From the NCBI RefSeq assembly GCF_014279995.1, contig NZ_CP047935.1, positions 2,687,494 to 2,751,493 on the forward strand: a DNA stretch of 64,000 bases, written 5' to 3'. The stretch comes from Synechococcus sp. BIOS-E4-1. GTDB lineage: Bacteria > Cyanobacteriota > Cyanobacteriia > PCC-6307 > Cyanobiaceae. Made by a program: the position numbers and the translations under genes. This document shows, one piece after another, positions 50,926 through 60,771 of this stretch. The notes beneath the pieces are model-generated. The model worked only from the letters and a program-made list of their open reading frames with translations, searched no databases and was not told where the DNA came from. Each line of letters begins with the position of its first letter. The first letter of the stretch is position 1.

Positions 50926-51087
50926 GCCTGGAGAATGCCTGATCAATTGATTATCTACCACTCTGCTGCCCGAGAAGCGACGGCCCGCTAAGTACTGACC
51001 AGCAGGCATCCCTAGCCTTGCATAACGCAACGATGACGAAACCACCTTGCTGATGCTGGGCAAAGTAACTCCTGTAATTAGTTGTTC

Positions 51088-51354
51088 ATGCCTGAAGCCA
51101 CCAGCCCGCGGTTCGAACTGACATGTCTGCAGGGGTTGGCTGATCTGGAACACATCGAAGGACCATTTCTGAATGCAATGGCCGCAAGCGAACCCGAGTG
51201 AGAGGCGGTCATGCAGCGTTTGTTGCTTACGCTCATGTCATCGACCAGCAAACGGCTGATGTTGGCAATGGTGCTGGACCGTCTGGATGAGGATGACCTG
51301 GACATCTTCAAACAAACAAATCAGCCCGGACTGCAAATTGCTGCAGAAACCTGA
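51088..51354 (+). pseudogene. Copy of the 49183 gene with an in-frame stop
   Basis: MPEATSPRFELTCLQGLADL to AASEPE, then TGA at 51199 (GGA in the intact copy), then EAVMQRLLLTLMSSTSKRLM to the same C-terminus. Same total length (88 codons). Confidence 0.75.
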
Positions 51355-51429
51355 AACAGGTCTGCAAAAGGGTAAGAGCAGAAATCCAGTTCCTGACTAA
51401 AATCTCCTTGCAACAACTGGGCTCGGAGC

Positions 51430-51475
51430 CTCTTTCGTAAAGCGTGGGTCGCCTGTTCAAGTCAGGTCATCGGCT
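51430..51475 (+). repeat. tRNA-Thr(CGU) 3'-half remnant, copy 2
   Basis: TTTCGTAAAGCGT, GGTCGCCTGTTCAAGTCAGG and TCATCGGCT as in copy 1; the 5' anticodon-stem strand has changed. Confidence 0.6.
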
Positions 51476-52010
51476 TAAGACTCAAACCCACTTACGGCTG
51501 GAGTTTTCCGCTGTAACTGGGTTTTTTCTTTGAGCGCATTTTTGCCTTTGCTCTCACTTTCATGGCTGCCACGGCCCAATCGATCACAAGAATGCGCAGC
51601 AGCTGCCCTAAAGCCTCGTCTGTCCAAAACATGAGGTGCAAGGTCTTCCTGAGCGTTCGATCCGGCAAGGGAGACACCCCCCGCCAACACCGAGACGCTG
51701 CCAATCGCCTGGGACGCTGACACCGTTCCTGAGAGAGTTCAGCTGATCACCGCACTACAGACGTTGGTAGGTGAAGGTTTCGACCTGCGTGATGCGGTCG
51801 TCAGGTCCACTGAGCCCGCTACGGCCACACGTCCAACAGTGGCCAGCCCTTTTCCCAGTATCCCCGAGACAACCTTGTCCCATCGCAGATCAAAGCAGCT
51901 TCGGCATTGCCGCCCTAGGTCAGGGACTGACATTCCCGAACTCTGGTTAGAGAGATGATCGATCGGGATGCTGCTTGGGATTTCAATATTCCGATGCTTG
52001 AAGGCGCCAA
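51430..52010. repeat. Large direct repeat, copy B (~580 bp)
   Basis: Matches 49583-50160 almost base for base. Contains the duplicate small frame 51764-51958 that overlaps the ATG at 51955. Confidence 0.85.
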
Positions 52011-52284
52011 TTTCGTCGAGGTTTCTATGCCTCGCGGTCTAATGCAATTCCAAAAGTGGTTTCAACTCACTCACCCGAACACATCCAACCTTTCGCTCTG
52101 GGAGGTTGTTGAATGGGGGACGTTGGTGGACCTCAACACCAACCTTCGGGGCGGCGTGGTGCTCGTCAAAGAGGACCCTTTGAATTCCATCATCCTTGAT
52201 GAGGGAAAGCCTCTAAAGGTAATCCTCGAGGGCCGCCTGATTAAAAACAGAGTCAGCGGAATGCACTCTCCATCGCTGCAATGA
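51955..52284 (+). CDS. Unknown 109-aa protein
   Basis: MIDRDAAWDFNIPMLEGANF, LMQFQKWFQLTHPNTSNLSL, GGVVLVKEDPLNSIILDEGK. Well-balanced soluble protein with a likely beta-rich C-terminal half. ATG overlaps the stop of the preceding small frame. Family not recognised; a truncated copy is at 50113. Confidence 0.65.
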   Translation: MIDRDAAWDFNIPMLEGANFVEVSMPRGLMQFQKWFQLTHPNTSNLSLWEVVEWGTLVDLNTNLRGGVVLVKEDPLNSIILDEGKPLKVILEGRLIKNRVSGMHSPSLQ

Positions 52285-52324
52285 ATGGGTGCTGTGATGC
52301 TGCCGACAGGGCCAGCAAGGCAAT

Positions 52325-52350
52325 AAAAAAACCCCACTCGCAGCGGGGCC
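52325..52350 (-). terminator. Hairpin terminator
   Basis: CCCCGCTG...AGTGGGG stem then seven T on the minus strand, about 80 bp after the stop at 52428. Confidence 0.65.
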
Positions 52351-52427
52351 ATGAAAAAGTTTGCCTAGATATGGATAGCGACTAGCACCGAACCCGGAAT
52401 AAGCATGGGGATTAGATAACAGTGCAA

Positions 52428-53066
52428 TCAGGATGCCTGAGGGCAGGGCCTTCTACCGCGTTGTGTTGTAAATACAACCTTATATGTATTATTACGCTGA
52501 TTTCGATCCCAATTCATGCGGGCCGCCTGAGCAAAAAATTCACCCCCTCCAACCGGACAAGCCGCAGGAGATGCCAGCTTCACTCCATCTTCATTGCATG
52601 TCTCACCGGGACGCAGGGAATTAAGGGGACCAGACCCTCGGCAAATAACGACATTACGATCGAATGTTCCGGAATAAGCGGCATCAACCGTCCGCCGAAT
52701 TTGAATTTTATTGGAAAACGATTTACAATTTCCTTTACCTACGTTTTTATAGACCGGGTAAGCGCGAATGATCTGACTGGATGTATATGTACCGGGCGCT
52801 CTTACCGACCCGGAAGACCCGCCCACTGAACGATACCTAAAGGAACTGGTCGGAGTTGTAATCCTCCAGGACAGCCGGATATCACATTGACCAAACGGAT
52901 CCCGTAGGTCATCACGAATCCTTGGCCCTAAATTATCGATTGAGGGTTGAGGCTGAAAACGTTGAGGCAAGCTTTGGGAGCGGACTGAAGATAGAGATCC
53001 ACCCCAGACTGGCACCATCAGCGAAGCAGCAAGTGCACATTGACTGGCGCGTTTAATGTTGAACAT
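52428..53066 (-). CDS. Secreted protein, 212 aa
   Basis: Signal peptide CALAASLMVPVWGGSLSSV; the mature part is basic and Ser/Arg-rich with six or so Cys (GQCDIRLSW, KGNCKSF, VICRGSG, GETCNED, AACPVGG, RPCPQAS). Likely periplasmic or exported, disulfide-bonded. Family not recognised. Confidence 0.7.
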   Translation of the reverse strand: MFNIKRASQCALAASLMVPVWGGSLSSVRSQSLPQRFQPQPSIDNLGPRIRDDLRDPFGQCDIRLSWRITTPTSSFRYRSVGGSSGSVRAPGTYTSSQIIRAYPVYKNVGKGNCKSFSNKIQIRRTVDAAYSGTFDRNVVICRGSGPLNSLRPGETCNEDGVKLASPAACPVGGGEFFAQAARMNWDRNQRNNTYKVVFTTQRGRRPCPQAS

Positions 53067-54175
53067 GATAATAGAGAAAGATTGATTGAGGATTGACCAA
53101 GTCCCTCAATGTTTCAACCATATGGCCCTACTAACGCCCAGGATGTGAGACCAATCAAACAGATCTGTGAGGTTGATCACAACAGATCTCAAAAAGCAAC
53201 AGAAGATTATGCCAGCCTCCAAAAGAATCAATGATCACCATGACCAACTCCCATCCAACAAACAATTCCTCAATTTCTCTCATTCAACCAATCAAGTCAC
53301 CATCCGAACCGACTCGTTCTCAGACACCACACCGCTTCCAATTCGCTCAATCCCGAGCTATAGCCAAGACCTGCAGCTATCAACATCGCTGACCTTAGCT
53401 GCCATCAGCAGCTTTTAAAGAAGAGCTGGATTCATCTGATTATCACAGCTGATTAACTAGAGCCAACCGCTCAAAGCATTCTCAGCACGCAATTTAAAAA
53501 CCTGCCAAGGCCAGAGAAAGCATCCATTAGTGCCAGTCATTGCGACGATTCATGGAGTCACAGGAGGGCTCTAAGAGCAGTTCCTCAACACTCTATACAC
53601 ATGCTTAAACCATGCCACGAATCGTGCATCTTTCCTTCGAGACACCTAATCCATCCACTAGTTCGTTGACGATTTAACGAATCACTCGCCAGGCATGCTA
53701 ACTCGGAAGTTGTGAAATTGATGATTCTGCTTGTCTTCGAAGCTGACTTTACGGACCTATGTATAGAAATCTGGATTATTCATTGCCAGCCAGAGCAACA
53801 GCTTGAAGGCGTCCAGACACGGAATCGGCCTTATGAAGCGGAAGCACCAGTTCGCATGGACGCCCAAGGAACCATGGAGCGAAAAGGGAAACCTACCGAT
53901 CAACTCATCGACAACAGTATCGATGTGAAGCAGTGCAAAGAATACGTCCAACGGTTGTTGTGACGATGTCTTTAAGCGTCAACTGGCCTTGAACCACTTA
54001 CCAGCTCGAAAAGTCTCCTTTCACGTGAATTGCCAAACCTGTTGGCTGTGACCAACATCACAAAAGGATGAGAGCTGCGACAACAACTCTGCATGTGATC
54101 ACGGAGATCCTGGGCTCATCGGTGATCTATCACCGCCTCTCTCTAAGAGAACTCCTAATCCTCACCTTTCGACCA
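53067..54175. other. About 1.1 kb without a firm gene
   Basis: Weak plus frames at 53167-53418 (Ser/Thr-rich) and 53712-53963 (ends DVKQCKEYVQRLL) are possible but not supported by a start site. Confidence 0.35.
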
Positions 54176-55057
54176 ATGCATTTCGCCACCAAATCCCTCG
54201 CCCTGAGCTTCGCAGCAGCAGCTGGTTTAAGCGGCATCAATACAATCACCGCTCTCTCCGCCCAGGCAGCCACCCGATGCGACAGCGGAATGCTGCTGGG
54301 CCGCTACACCTTGAAATCGGAACTCAACAATAAATACGTGCGGGCCGGCATTGGTTCCGGTGCCTATGTCGGCGCCAAAAGCAACAGAGTGGGCGGCAGC
54401 ACCAGCTGGGAAACATTCGACATCTATGACCTGGGCAATCGCGATGGTCTCAACGGAGGTACCTATGCCCTGCGAAGTACGCAAGATCCCAATCGTTGGG
54501 TGAGTGTGAACTCTCAGAACGCACTGAAACTGATGCGTGGCTGCAACACTGCCAGCAGAAACCGTCTGTTCCGCGCCAACAGAGTCGGCAACATCCTGCA
54601 GCTTCAATCACTCTCCAATCAGCAATGGGTGATCCAGCGCTCCAACAACATGCTTTACGCCAATGCAGCGACCATGGGCGGCAACGTACCCAAAGCACTG
54701 CAATATCGGCTAACGCGCATCGGGTCCGGGCCAACGAGCCCCAGCCCACAACCGCAGGTCAACCTCAACGGCTGGTTCAGAGGCAATAACAAAGGCGTCT
54801 ATTCCGTACAACGCAGCGGCAATTCATTCCAAATGAAAGGCTTCCTCAATGGCAAGCCCTTCAATCTGATCACCGGTAACATCCAGGGCAACATCATTAA
54901 TGCCAGCTGGAAAAACTACTGCAATCGCAGCACAGGCTCCCTCAAACTGCGCATCACAAGCAACGGTCTGGTCAAAGTCGGCGGCAACCCTGGTTTCAAC
55001 ACCTCATGGTCTCCCACACAAAATCCAGGTTCCATCAGCAACACTCCTGATTGCTAG
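54176..55057 (+). CDS. Secreted fascin-like beta-trefoil protein
   Basis: 293 aa. Signal peptide LALSFAAAAGLSGINTITAL to AQA. Residues about 30-180 show beta-trefoil repeats as in fascin/actin-crosslinking-like domains: GRYTLKSELNNKYVRAGIGS, GGTYALRSTQDPNRWVSVNS, NILQLQSLSNQQWVIQRSNN. A Pro/Ser linker (PTSPSPQPQ) leads to a second small domain (GWFRGNNKGVYSVQRSGN). Probably binds surface polysaccharide outside the cell. Terminator follows at 55145. Confidence 0.75.
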   Translation: MHFATKSLALSFAAAAGLSGINTITALSAQAATRCDSGMLLGRYTLKSELNNKYVRAGIGSGAYVGAKSNRVGGSTSWETFDIYDLGNRDGLNGGTYALRSTQDPNRWVSVNSQNALKLMRGCNTASRNRLFRANRVGNILQLQSLSNQQWVIQRSNNMLYANAATMGGNVPKALQYRLTRIGSGPTSPSPQPQVNLNGWFRGNNKGVYSVQRSGNSFQMKGFLNGKPFNLITGNIQGNIINASWKNYCNRSTGSLKLRITSNGLVKVGGNPGFNTSWSPTQNPGSISNTPDC

Positions 55058-55144
55058 GGAGCCAGCTTTCAGTGAGCTGGCGCGGTAACGGCAGCGGCAC
55101 AACGGGGCCAGATTTAGCTAACGACAGCCAGCTCACACCTCCCC

Positions 55145-55171
55145 AAAACCCCGCCCGCTGCGGGGTTTTTT
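55145..55171 (+). terminator. Strong hairpin terminator
   Basis: AAAACCCCGC...GCGGGGTTTTTT, 88 bp after the stop at 55057. Confidence 0.8.
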
Positions 55172-55298
55172 CTTGCCTGTGATCAACATCACAACCACCC
55201 ATGACACAGCTCATCAACCCATCTCCCACTCTCAGAGATCTTGGGTTTATCGGTGGGACACACAGCACTTCCACTTCTCTCCCCACACCCTCGCCACC

Positions 55299-55775
55299 AT
55301 GAACCGCTCACTCTCCATCCTCTCCTCTCTCACCCTCTCCTCCGCTGCGCTTCTGTCTGTTCAGCCGCAAGAGCTCAACGCCATGACCATTGCTTTTGAC
55401 TGCTTTGAGCGCAGCACTGAAAAACTGGTTGCCCGCAGTGCCGTCGACATGACCAGCATGGCCATCAGCTGCCTGCCAGTTCCAGGCACAACCCTCACCG
55501 AGGATTCCGGCATCGATTCAGAGGACGATGACATCATTGTTGATCACACCGGTACAGGTGAAGATTTCGACCAGGATGCTGACTCTGACATCGACATTGC
55601 AGACGAAGACATTGGAAACGAAGACGTTGGGAACGAAGACATTGCCTACGAAGATGAAGACGTTTATGAAGATGAAACCAATCCTGAAGCTTCCACAGCC
55701 TCACAAATCGGTGAAGCCCTCGGCAAGCACATTGGCGATCTCTTAGTTCAGGGGCTTAACGATCTCTTCCGCTGA
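55299..55775 (+). CDS. Secreted acidic repeat protein, 158 aa
   Basis: Signal peptide LSILSSLTLSSAALLSV. A short Cys-paired domain (FDCFERS...SCLPVPGT) is followed by an Asp/Glu tract with short tandem repeats (DEDIGNEDVGNEDIAYEDED) and a C-terminal helix (IGEALGKHIGDLLVQGLNDL). The acidic tract may bind calcium or keep the chain extended. Paralogue of the next gene in the first domain. Confidence 0.65.
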   Translation: MNRSLSILSSLTLSSAALLSVQPQELNAMTIAFDCFERSTEKLVARSAVDMTSMAISCLPVPGTTLTEDSGIDSEDDDIIVDHTGTGEDFDQDADSDIDIADEDIGNEDVGNEDIAYEDEDVYEDETNPEASTASQIGEALGKHIGDLLVQGLNDLFR

Positions 55776-55969
55776 TCCTCGAATCATTCCCGCCACACCT
55801 TCCACGTAGATGCAAAACTTCTGCCCTACTCTCCACATCAAAAAGGCAAGCAGGGCCTCCAAGATGCTGAAATAACAAACCAACAAAGCCTCGTGTCACG
55901 GCGAGATCAACCCCTTCCATCGCCATAAGTTCTTTCCGAATCAAACGCAAACTCATTGATGATGCAGAC

Positions 55970-56560
55970 ATGCGCATAGTCCATCAAAGCGCTGCGGGTC
56001 TAATTCTCCTCGCTAGCAGCACACTCATCTTCACTCCAAAAGCCGATGCCAACGCTTATCGATGCTTTGATCGCCAGTCCGGCGAACAGGTCGCCATCAG
56101 CGACATCGACATCACCACCCTCAGCGTGAGCTGTCTTCCCAGCAACGGAACCACGACACCCCTCAGCAACGAGAGCGAATCAGAACCCGAAACGGTGCCA
56201 CCGAGCACAGGTTCCATAGTTGCCCCCTACGACGGGGAAGATGAATCCGAATCTGGGCAGCCTTTCCAGGCTCCATCGGACACAACACTTGACCCACTGG
56301 CTGCCCGAAGGGCAATCAACTTGGCTCGCGGAACAGCCGTTTCACTCAATGGTGGACTGAGTCAATACCGCCCTAGCACTTGCATGTTTGCCAGCGCCAT
56401 GGGCAACCCCTGCATCACCCGCTCTGATTCACAAGGCATTGAATTCACGATTCCAGGTGGTCCTCCAGGCTGGGAACAAAACGATGCAGAGCCAAGCGTG
56501 GTGACTGTGGTGGTGATTGCACCAGACGGCCGCTCCGTCTTGGAATCAAATAACAACTGA
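55970..56560 (+). CDS. Secreted protein, paralogous N-terminal domain
   Basis: 196 aa. Signal peptide SAAGLILLASSTLIFTPKAD; domain YRCFDRQSGEQVAISDIDIT...SCLPSNG parallels the gene at 55299. An acidic Ser/Glu linker and a C-terminal domain (TCMFASAMGNPCITR, VVTVVVIAPDGRSVL) differ. The two lie in tandem, 194 bp apart. Confidence 0.65.
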   Translation: MRIVHQSAAGLILLASSTLIFTPKADANAYRCFDRQSGEQVAISDIDITTLSVSCLPSNGTTTPLSNESESEPETVPPSTGSIVAPYDGEDESESGQPFQAPSDTTLDPLAARRAINLARGTAVSLNGGLSQYRPSTCMFASAMGNPCITRSDSQGIEFTIPGGPPGWEQNDAEPSVVTVVVIAPDGRSVLESNNN

Positions 56561-56967
56561 ACGAGCCTTCCCCCTTCGAGCCTCAAACGAATAACAAGAC
56601 AATCTCGTCCAACCGCTTTCATCAAGAGTCAACGTCAGCCGTTGAGTTCAAAACACAAAGACGAGACAGTAATCGATGGGGGACAGTCGCCGACGACAGT
56701 TGTTTCGATAAACTCGCTATCTCATTATCAGCAGATTGGCATAATTACTCAATGCCAGAGGCATGCTTGCACGGGTGCAAAATGTCCAATCCGCACAAGC
56801 ACAGCTCAGTATTCCACCCACATCAAATCACTTAAGCCTTGCAATGCGTTGGTCAACGTCACATCCCTTTTTCATTGTTTGTACTAACACTGCTAGCAAG
56901 TCCCTAAATAGCACTGCCATCCAAGATCAGCCTTTGAGCTTTCGGCCCAGCATCGAATGAGCCCATG
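56561..56967. other. No gene seen
   Basis: Short weak frames only. Confidence 0.35.
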
Positions 56968-57215
56968 TCAGATCAGTCCTGCTGCCACGAAAAGCCTCCA
57001 TCGCACCGTGATGAGCCGCAAACAGCTCATTAACAATGACGATGACGCAGCTGGATCACTGATCATGCCGCTTTCAATCAGGATCACCATCTCGGCCAGC
57101 CAATTGGGAAGGGAGGGGAGTTCTGCATAACTCAACCGATTGCTTTTTACATGGGCAGCGATTTCACCGGTGATCCAATCGGCGGCCAACTGGGAATCGG
57201 TGCCGGCAGCGACAA
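56968..57215 (-). pseudogene. gatB: gatB C-terminal fragment
   Basis: VVAAGTDSQLAADWITGEIA, AHVKSNRLSYAELPSLPNWL, AEMVILIESGMISD is the GatB-Yqey tail region of the Asp/Glu-tRNA(Asn/Gln) amidotransferase B subunit. Only about 55 of roughly 490 residues remain, followed by unrelated sequence. A functional gatB must be elsewhere. Confidence 0.7.
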
Positions 57216-57672
57216 CAGCCTTATGTCCTCAGCCATCAGACGCCCATCGGTGAGAACGTGCGTGTCGTACTGATACATGGCTCCTTTTTGCCACGCAAAC
57301 AAGACTTGTCTTCTCGCTTTTTTCGGTCTGCTCTTCCTGCAGATCCGACCTGGATGCGTCCGCTCTGTGCAGAGAAGGGGCTTGGCGCAGAGGCACCGAT
57401 CAGAGAGCTTTCCTGAAAGCCTCAAAGTCGTTGAGCAGTCAGCTTGCCGCCAGGGACCCCAGCCAAGACGAAGTGACCAGAGATTATTTCTTCTGAGAAC
57501 TATTTAGATGCGTAAAGCGACGCCAAGAATCAGCAGGTTTATGACGCCTATTTCATGAAGCTGTGCAACATGGGGCATGCGCACGCTCAAACGGCAACCT
57601 TTCGAAATGCTCTGCCTTCAGGTTTCCCTTAGATTTGGATCAACGTTTTTTCCGGGCTTTGCCCGCCGATCC
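57216..57672. other. No gene seen
   Basis: Low-quality frames on both strands; nothing else evident. Confidence 0.3.
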
Positions 57673-57768
57673 ATGGCCAAGAGTCCAAAAGAATTGGTGT
57701 TTCTTGGTGGCACTTTCCTGTTCGGACTTGGAGCACTGGAAGTGTGCCTTCGCTTCGGAGGGTTCTAA
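57673..57768 (+). CDS. 31-aa membrane microprotein
   Basis: MAKSPKELVFLGGTFLFGLG then ALEVCLRFGGF. One helix. Same length as the 41444/41536 family but little sequence likeness. Confidence 0.45.
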   Translation: MAKSPKELVFLGGTFLFGLGALEVCLRFGGF

Positions 57769-57831
57769 GCGATGGCAATCAAGAGGCTCACTCAGAGGGT
57801 CCACAGCCCCTGAAAGTTCGGCAAGTTTCTC

Positions 57832-57856
57832 AAAAAAAAGCCCCGCATTCGCGGGA
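57832..57856 (-). terminator. Hairpin terminator on minus strand
   Basis: CCCGCGAATGCGGGG followed by a run of T on the minus strand. No minus-strand gene clearly ends here, so its user is unknown. Confidence 0.5.
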
Positions 57857-57977
57857 CCATCGTTAACAGGAGTAATCACTCAGCTCAGATTGCGCAATCC
57901 ACAAGCTTGGTGGGCGACAGGTGTGCCGACGTGACATCACATCCATCAGACGAGGCAGCAAATGAGTGCTGAGCGTC

Positions 57978-58175
57978 ATGGAGACGACGAGCTTTGAGCT
58001 CTTTTTCTTTGATCATTGCGAGGGTGTTCATGAGAACTTCCTACAGCGCCTCAAACCCCGTTGCCTGTTTGAGATCGGACTGCGCCCCTCTTGGGGCCAA
58101 CGTGTTTCAACCCTAATCGATCCAATCGGTCCTGGTGAGGTGAATACCGAACAACTTGTGCCGGGAAGACCGTAA
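57978..58175 (+). CDS. Hypothetical 65-aa protein
   Basis: METTSFELFFFDHCEGVHEN then a basic-hydrophobic middle. Moderately protein-like; no family. Confidence 0.35.
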   Translation: METTSFELFFFDHCEGVHENFLQRLKPRCLFEIGLRPSWGQRVSTLIDPIGPGEVNTEQLVPGRP

Positions 58176-58374
58176 CCCTGCCTGCTGCGCATGAATCCGC
58201 AAGCCTCGGCGAAGCGTGACCGCACAAGCGCCAGCATCGCCTGACAACTGCTACGAGGCAGCGGATTTCAGTGCCATCAAGGCAACCCATCCGAATCGGT
58301 GGGTCGCATGGGTTGCAGATGATGTCCTTCTCAGACGCTTTCCCGTTATGGTCACCATTTAAAGAAGGGATCGT

Positions 58375-58503
58375 ATGGGCGATTACACCGTTGCGATTTG
58401 GGCCACCATTGGACTTGTGGTGGTGTTCACTGTGCCAGTCGTCTGGCAATTCATGCAACCCAACGATGACGATTTCGGAGATCTCACAAAGCGCCCCAAA
58501 TAA
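58375..58503 (+). CDS. 42-aa membrane microprotein
   Basis: MGDYTVAIWATIGLVVVFTV then PVVWQFMQPNDDDFGDLTKR. AAGAAGGG site before the ATG. One helix and an acidic tail, N-terminus likely outside the membrane. Not recognised. Confidence 0.6.
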   Translation: MGDYTVAIWATIGLVVVFTVPVVWQFMQPNDDDFGDLTKRPK

Positions 58504-58932
58504 ATTCTGTCCACAACTTCGCAGAACAGCCAAGCTCAACACAGACAACATCAAAACTGATCGAGACCTGTGGAGATCGGCATGATTCCGTTTGGGATTC
58601 AAGCAAAACCCAACTGTTCAGGGAAGGAATCCTCAGACGTGAACGCACATTGATCCACATGCCAGTCTGAAAGAAAAGATCTCAGCAAAATCAACTTTCA
58701 ATTGAAATTTATATTCAGCCAATGAAGATTCAACGAATCATTCATTAGCTTGCTTCAAAATCCTTGCATTCAACAAAAGCTCTATTCCAGAACGGGACGA
58801 ACCGAAGATCGAAGCAGAGATTCTAAACAACACCAATACAAATACGGCAACAACTACAAACAAGCATTAAGTGATATGGTCAAACATATGGAAGCTCAGC
58901 TTGCCAATTGCAAGCTCTAATCAACCCAGCAA
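58504..58932. other. AT-rich intergenic
   Basis: No gene or clear structure seen. Confidence 0.35.
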
Positions 58933-59103
58933 TTAAGACTTCTTGTTTTTGGAGTGGCTGTGCTTGGAAGACAGGTGTAGCAAACTCGAGGCTTTTTCCT
59001 GCTCCTCCACTTTCGCCAGGCGAGTCACAAGATCCCAGGTGTCTTGAGCTGACATTTCGCCATCCTCTTCCCACTCCAAAGAAGACAAGTCAGAGGGAGG
59101 CAT
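58933..59103 (-). CDS. 56-aa charged protein
   Basis: MPPSDLSSLEWEEDGEMSAQ, DTWDLVTRLAKVEEQEKASS and a His/Lys/Ser tail. Soluble, helical middle. An internal ATG (MSAQDTW) is an alternative start. The opposite frame is not protein-like. Confidence 0.55.
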   Translation of the reverse strand: MPPSDLSSLEWEEDGEMSAQDTWDLVTRLAKVEEQEKASSLLHLSSKHSHSKNKKS

Positions 59104-59417
59104 CGCGCGGAAGTCGGCTCCACAACTTAATGGAAGGACTGCTGATTTCCGTCATTGCAACAGCAATCAAACCTTTAATGATTTGGAAATTGGTCGTGGC
59201 GCATACGAATGTCCATGGTCCTGGGTGACCTCACTGTCCCCACCGCCGTAAGTCTAGAGCTGGCGAACGAGCGCCACCTGTCTACGCTCCAGACCAAAAA
59301 CTCAAAGAACGATCAACAGCACCAAAGTCATTCCATTCGTTGATGCATTGCTTCAGGTTTTGATGCATCGAGCGCAGTCAATGAACAGTTGGAGGGCTCA
59401 GAACAGTTGGTCAATTC

Positions 59418-60650
59418 TTGGATCGGCAGTCTTTGCGTCACCAGACCCTCAACAAGTTGAGCACTAACAATCAGACTGCACGCACCATTGACGAGTTCAT
59501 GGAACAGGGCAGCTTGTCCAGCCGCAAAATCAGGCAACTGCATCGCAGTCACATGCGCGATGCCACCTTGGATGAGGTGTTCATCGTGCTCAGCGTTGGA
59601 GCAAGCCTGATCTCCACCCTGGGGCTGCTCGCCAACAGCACTGCAGTCGTGATCGGCGCCATGGTGGTGGCTCCTTGGATCATGCCTCTACGAGCCGCAG
59701 CGTTCGCCATCCTGCTGGGCGAAGTACGACTGCTGGGACGATCACTGAGAACCCTGCTGGCAGGCGTCTTGAGCACCACGCTGCTCTCCTTTCTGCTGGG
59801 TTCTGTGGCTGGCTTGCCACGGTTCGGTACAGAGGTTCTGACCAGAACAGAGCCCAACCTGCTCGATCTGGGGATCGCACTCGTGGCAGGAGGTTTGGCG
59901 ACCTACGCCAAGTTGCGGAGCGATGCCGTGAGTTCGCTGGCGGGAACGGCAATCGCCGTGGCCCTGGTACCTCCTGTCTGCGTGATGGGACTGTTGCTGT
60001 CACACCAGAACTGGAGTCAGGCCTCCGGAGCTGGATTACTTTTCGCCACCAACCTGCTGGGCATTCTCACAGGCGGCTTGGTACTGATGGCCTGGCAAGA
60101 CTCCGAATTCCGCCAAAAGCTGCTCCGAAGTCAACTCAGCGTGGCCAGCTTCACACTGACAGGCCTGTTGCTGATTCCACTGGGAGGCAGCTTCATCGGA
60201 TTACTGAATCAAGCCAATCGCGAAAACCGGCGATCCATGGTGGAACAAACAGTTCGTAAATTTCTTGTTAATAAAACTCTGACCTTCAGCGATCCGGAAT
60301 TAGTGGATGTGGAAAAGGTTGATATTGGCTGGAGACCAACCAAACATGGCAAGAACAAAGAAGAGGGAATTATTCGGGTCATTGTTCGTGTAACAGATCC
60401 CGACCTTCCCAGCTACAAGCAGGTGACCTTGGTACAGGAGAAGATCAATAAACTTCTTCAGAGCAATTACCAGCTTGTTGTTCAGCGCACAGCTGTAGAC
60501 GTGGTTGGTCCGAAAAAAGTGATCCCTTCAGAGCAGGAATCCAAGGAGACTGAGATTGAACAACCTTCTCAAAACAACAAGGCAGATACTGGCGAGCCCC
60601 AGAACAAACCTCTGCCGCAGGAATCCGGCGATGCTTTGGATGAACGATGA
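59418..60650 (+). CDS. DUF389 family membrane protein
   Basis: 410 aa. Core with six or so helices starting STLGLLANSTAVVIGAMVVA, PWIMPLRAAAFAILLGEVRL, the DUF389 (TIGR00341-like) signature of conserved cyanobacterial membrane proteins. A soluble C-terminal domain (about residues 280-365) and a Glu/Gln/Pro-rich disordered end follow. The start is TTG at 59418 or ATG at 59499. Inner membrane; function unknown. Confidence 0.82.
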   Translation: MDRQSLRHQTLNKLSTNNQTARTIDEFMEQGSLSSRKIRQLHRSHMRDATLDEVFIVLSVGASLISTLGLLANSTAVVIGAMVVAPWIMPLRAAAFAILLGEVRLLGRSLRTLLAGVLSTTLLSFLLGSVAGLPRFGTEVLTRTEPNLLDLGIALVAGGLATYAKLRSDAVSSLAGTAIAVALVPPVCVMGLLLSHQNWSQASGAGLLFATNLLGILTGGLVLMAWQDSEFRQKLLRSQLSVASFTLTGLLLIPLGGSFIGLLNQANRENRRSMVEQTVRKFLVNKTLTFSDPELVDVEKVDIGWRPTKHGKNKEEGIIRVIVRVTDPDLPSYKQVTLVQEKINKLLQSNYQLVVQRTAVDVVGPKKVIPSEQESKETEIEQPSQNNKADTGEPQNKPLPQESGDALDER

Positions 60651-60771
60651 CAGTTTTGTTGATTCGTGATGATCTTGTTCGGTTCTTGGATGGAATTCAG
60701 AACTCAATGGTCAGGAAATCATCCTGGAGCTGATGCCATCCATGCATGGATTCCGGCCATAAACTCGGCTG

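Noticed and set aside
58051-58602. 183-codon minus-strand frame
   Set aside because: It is antisense to a clear 42-aa membrane microprotein with a good ribosome binding site; Arg/His/Cys-rich composition is typical of a shadow.
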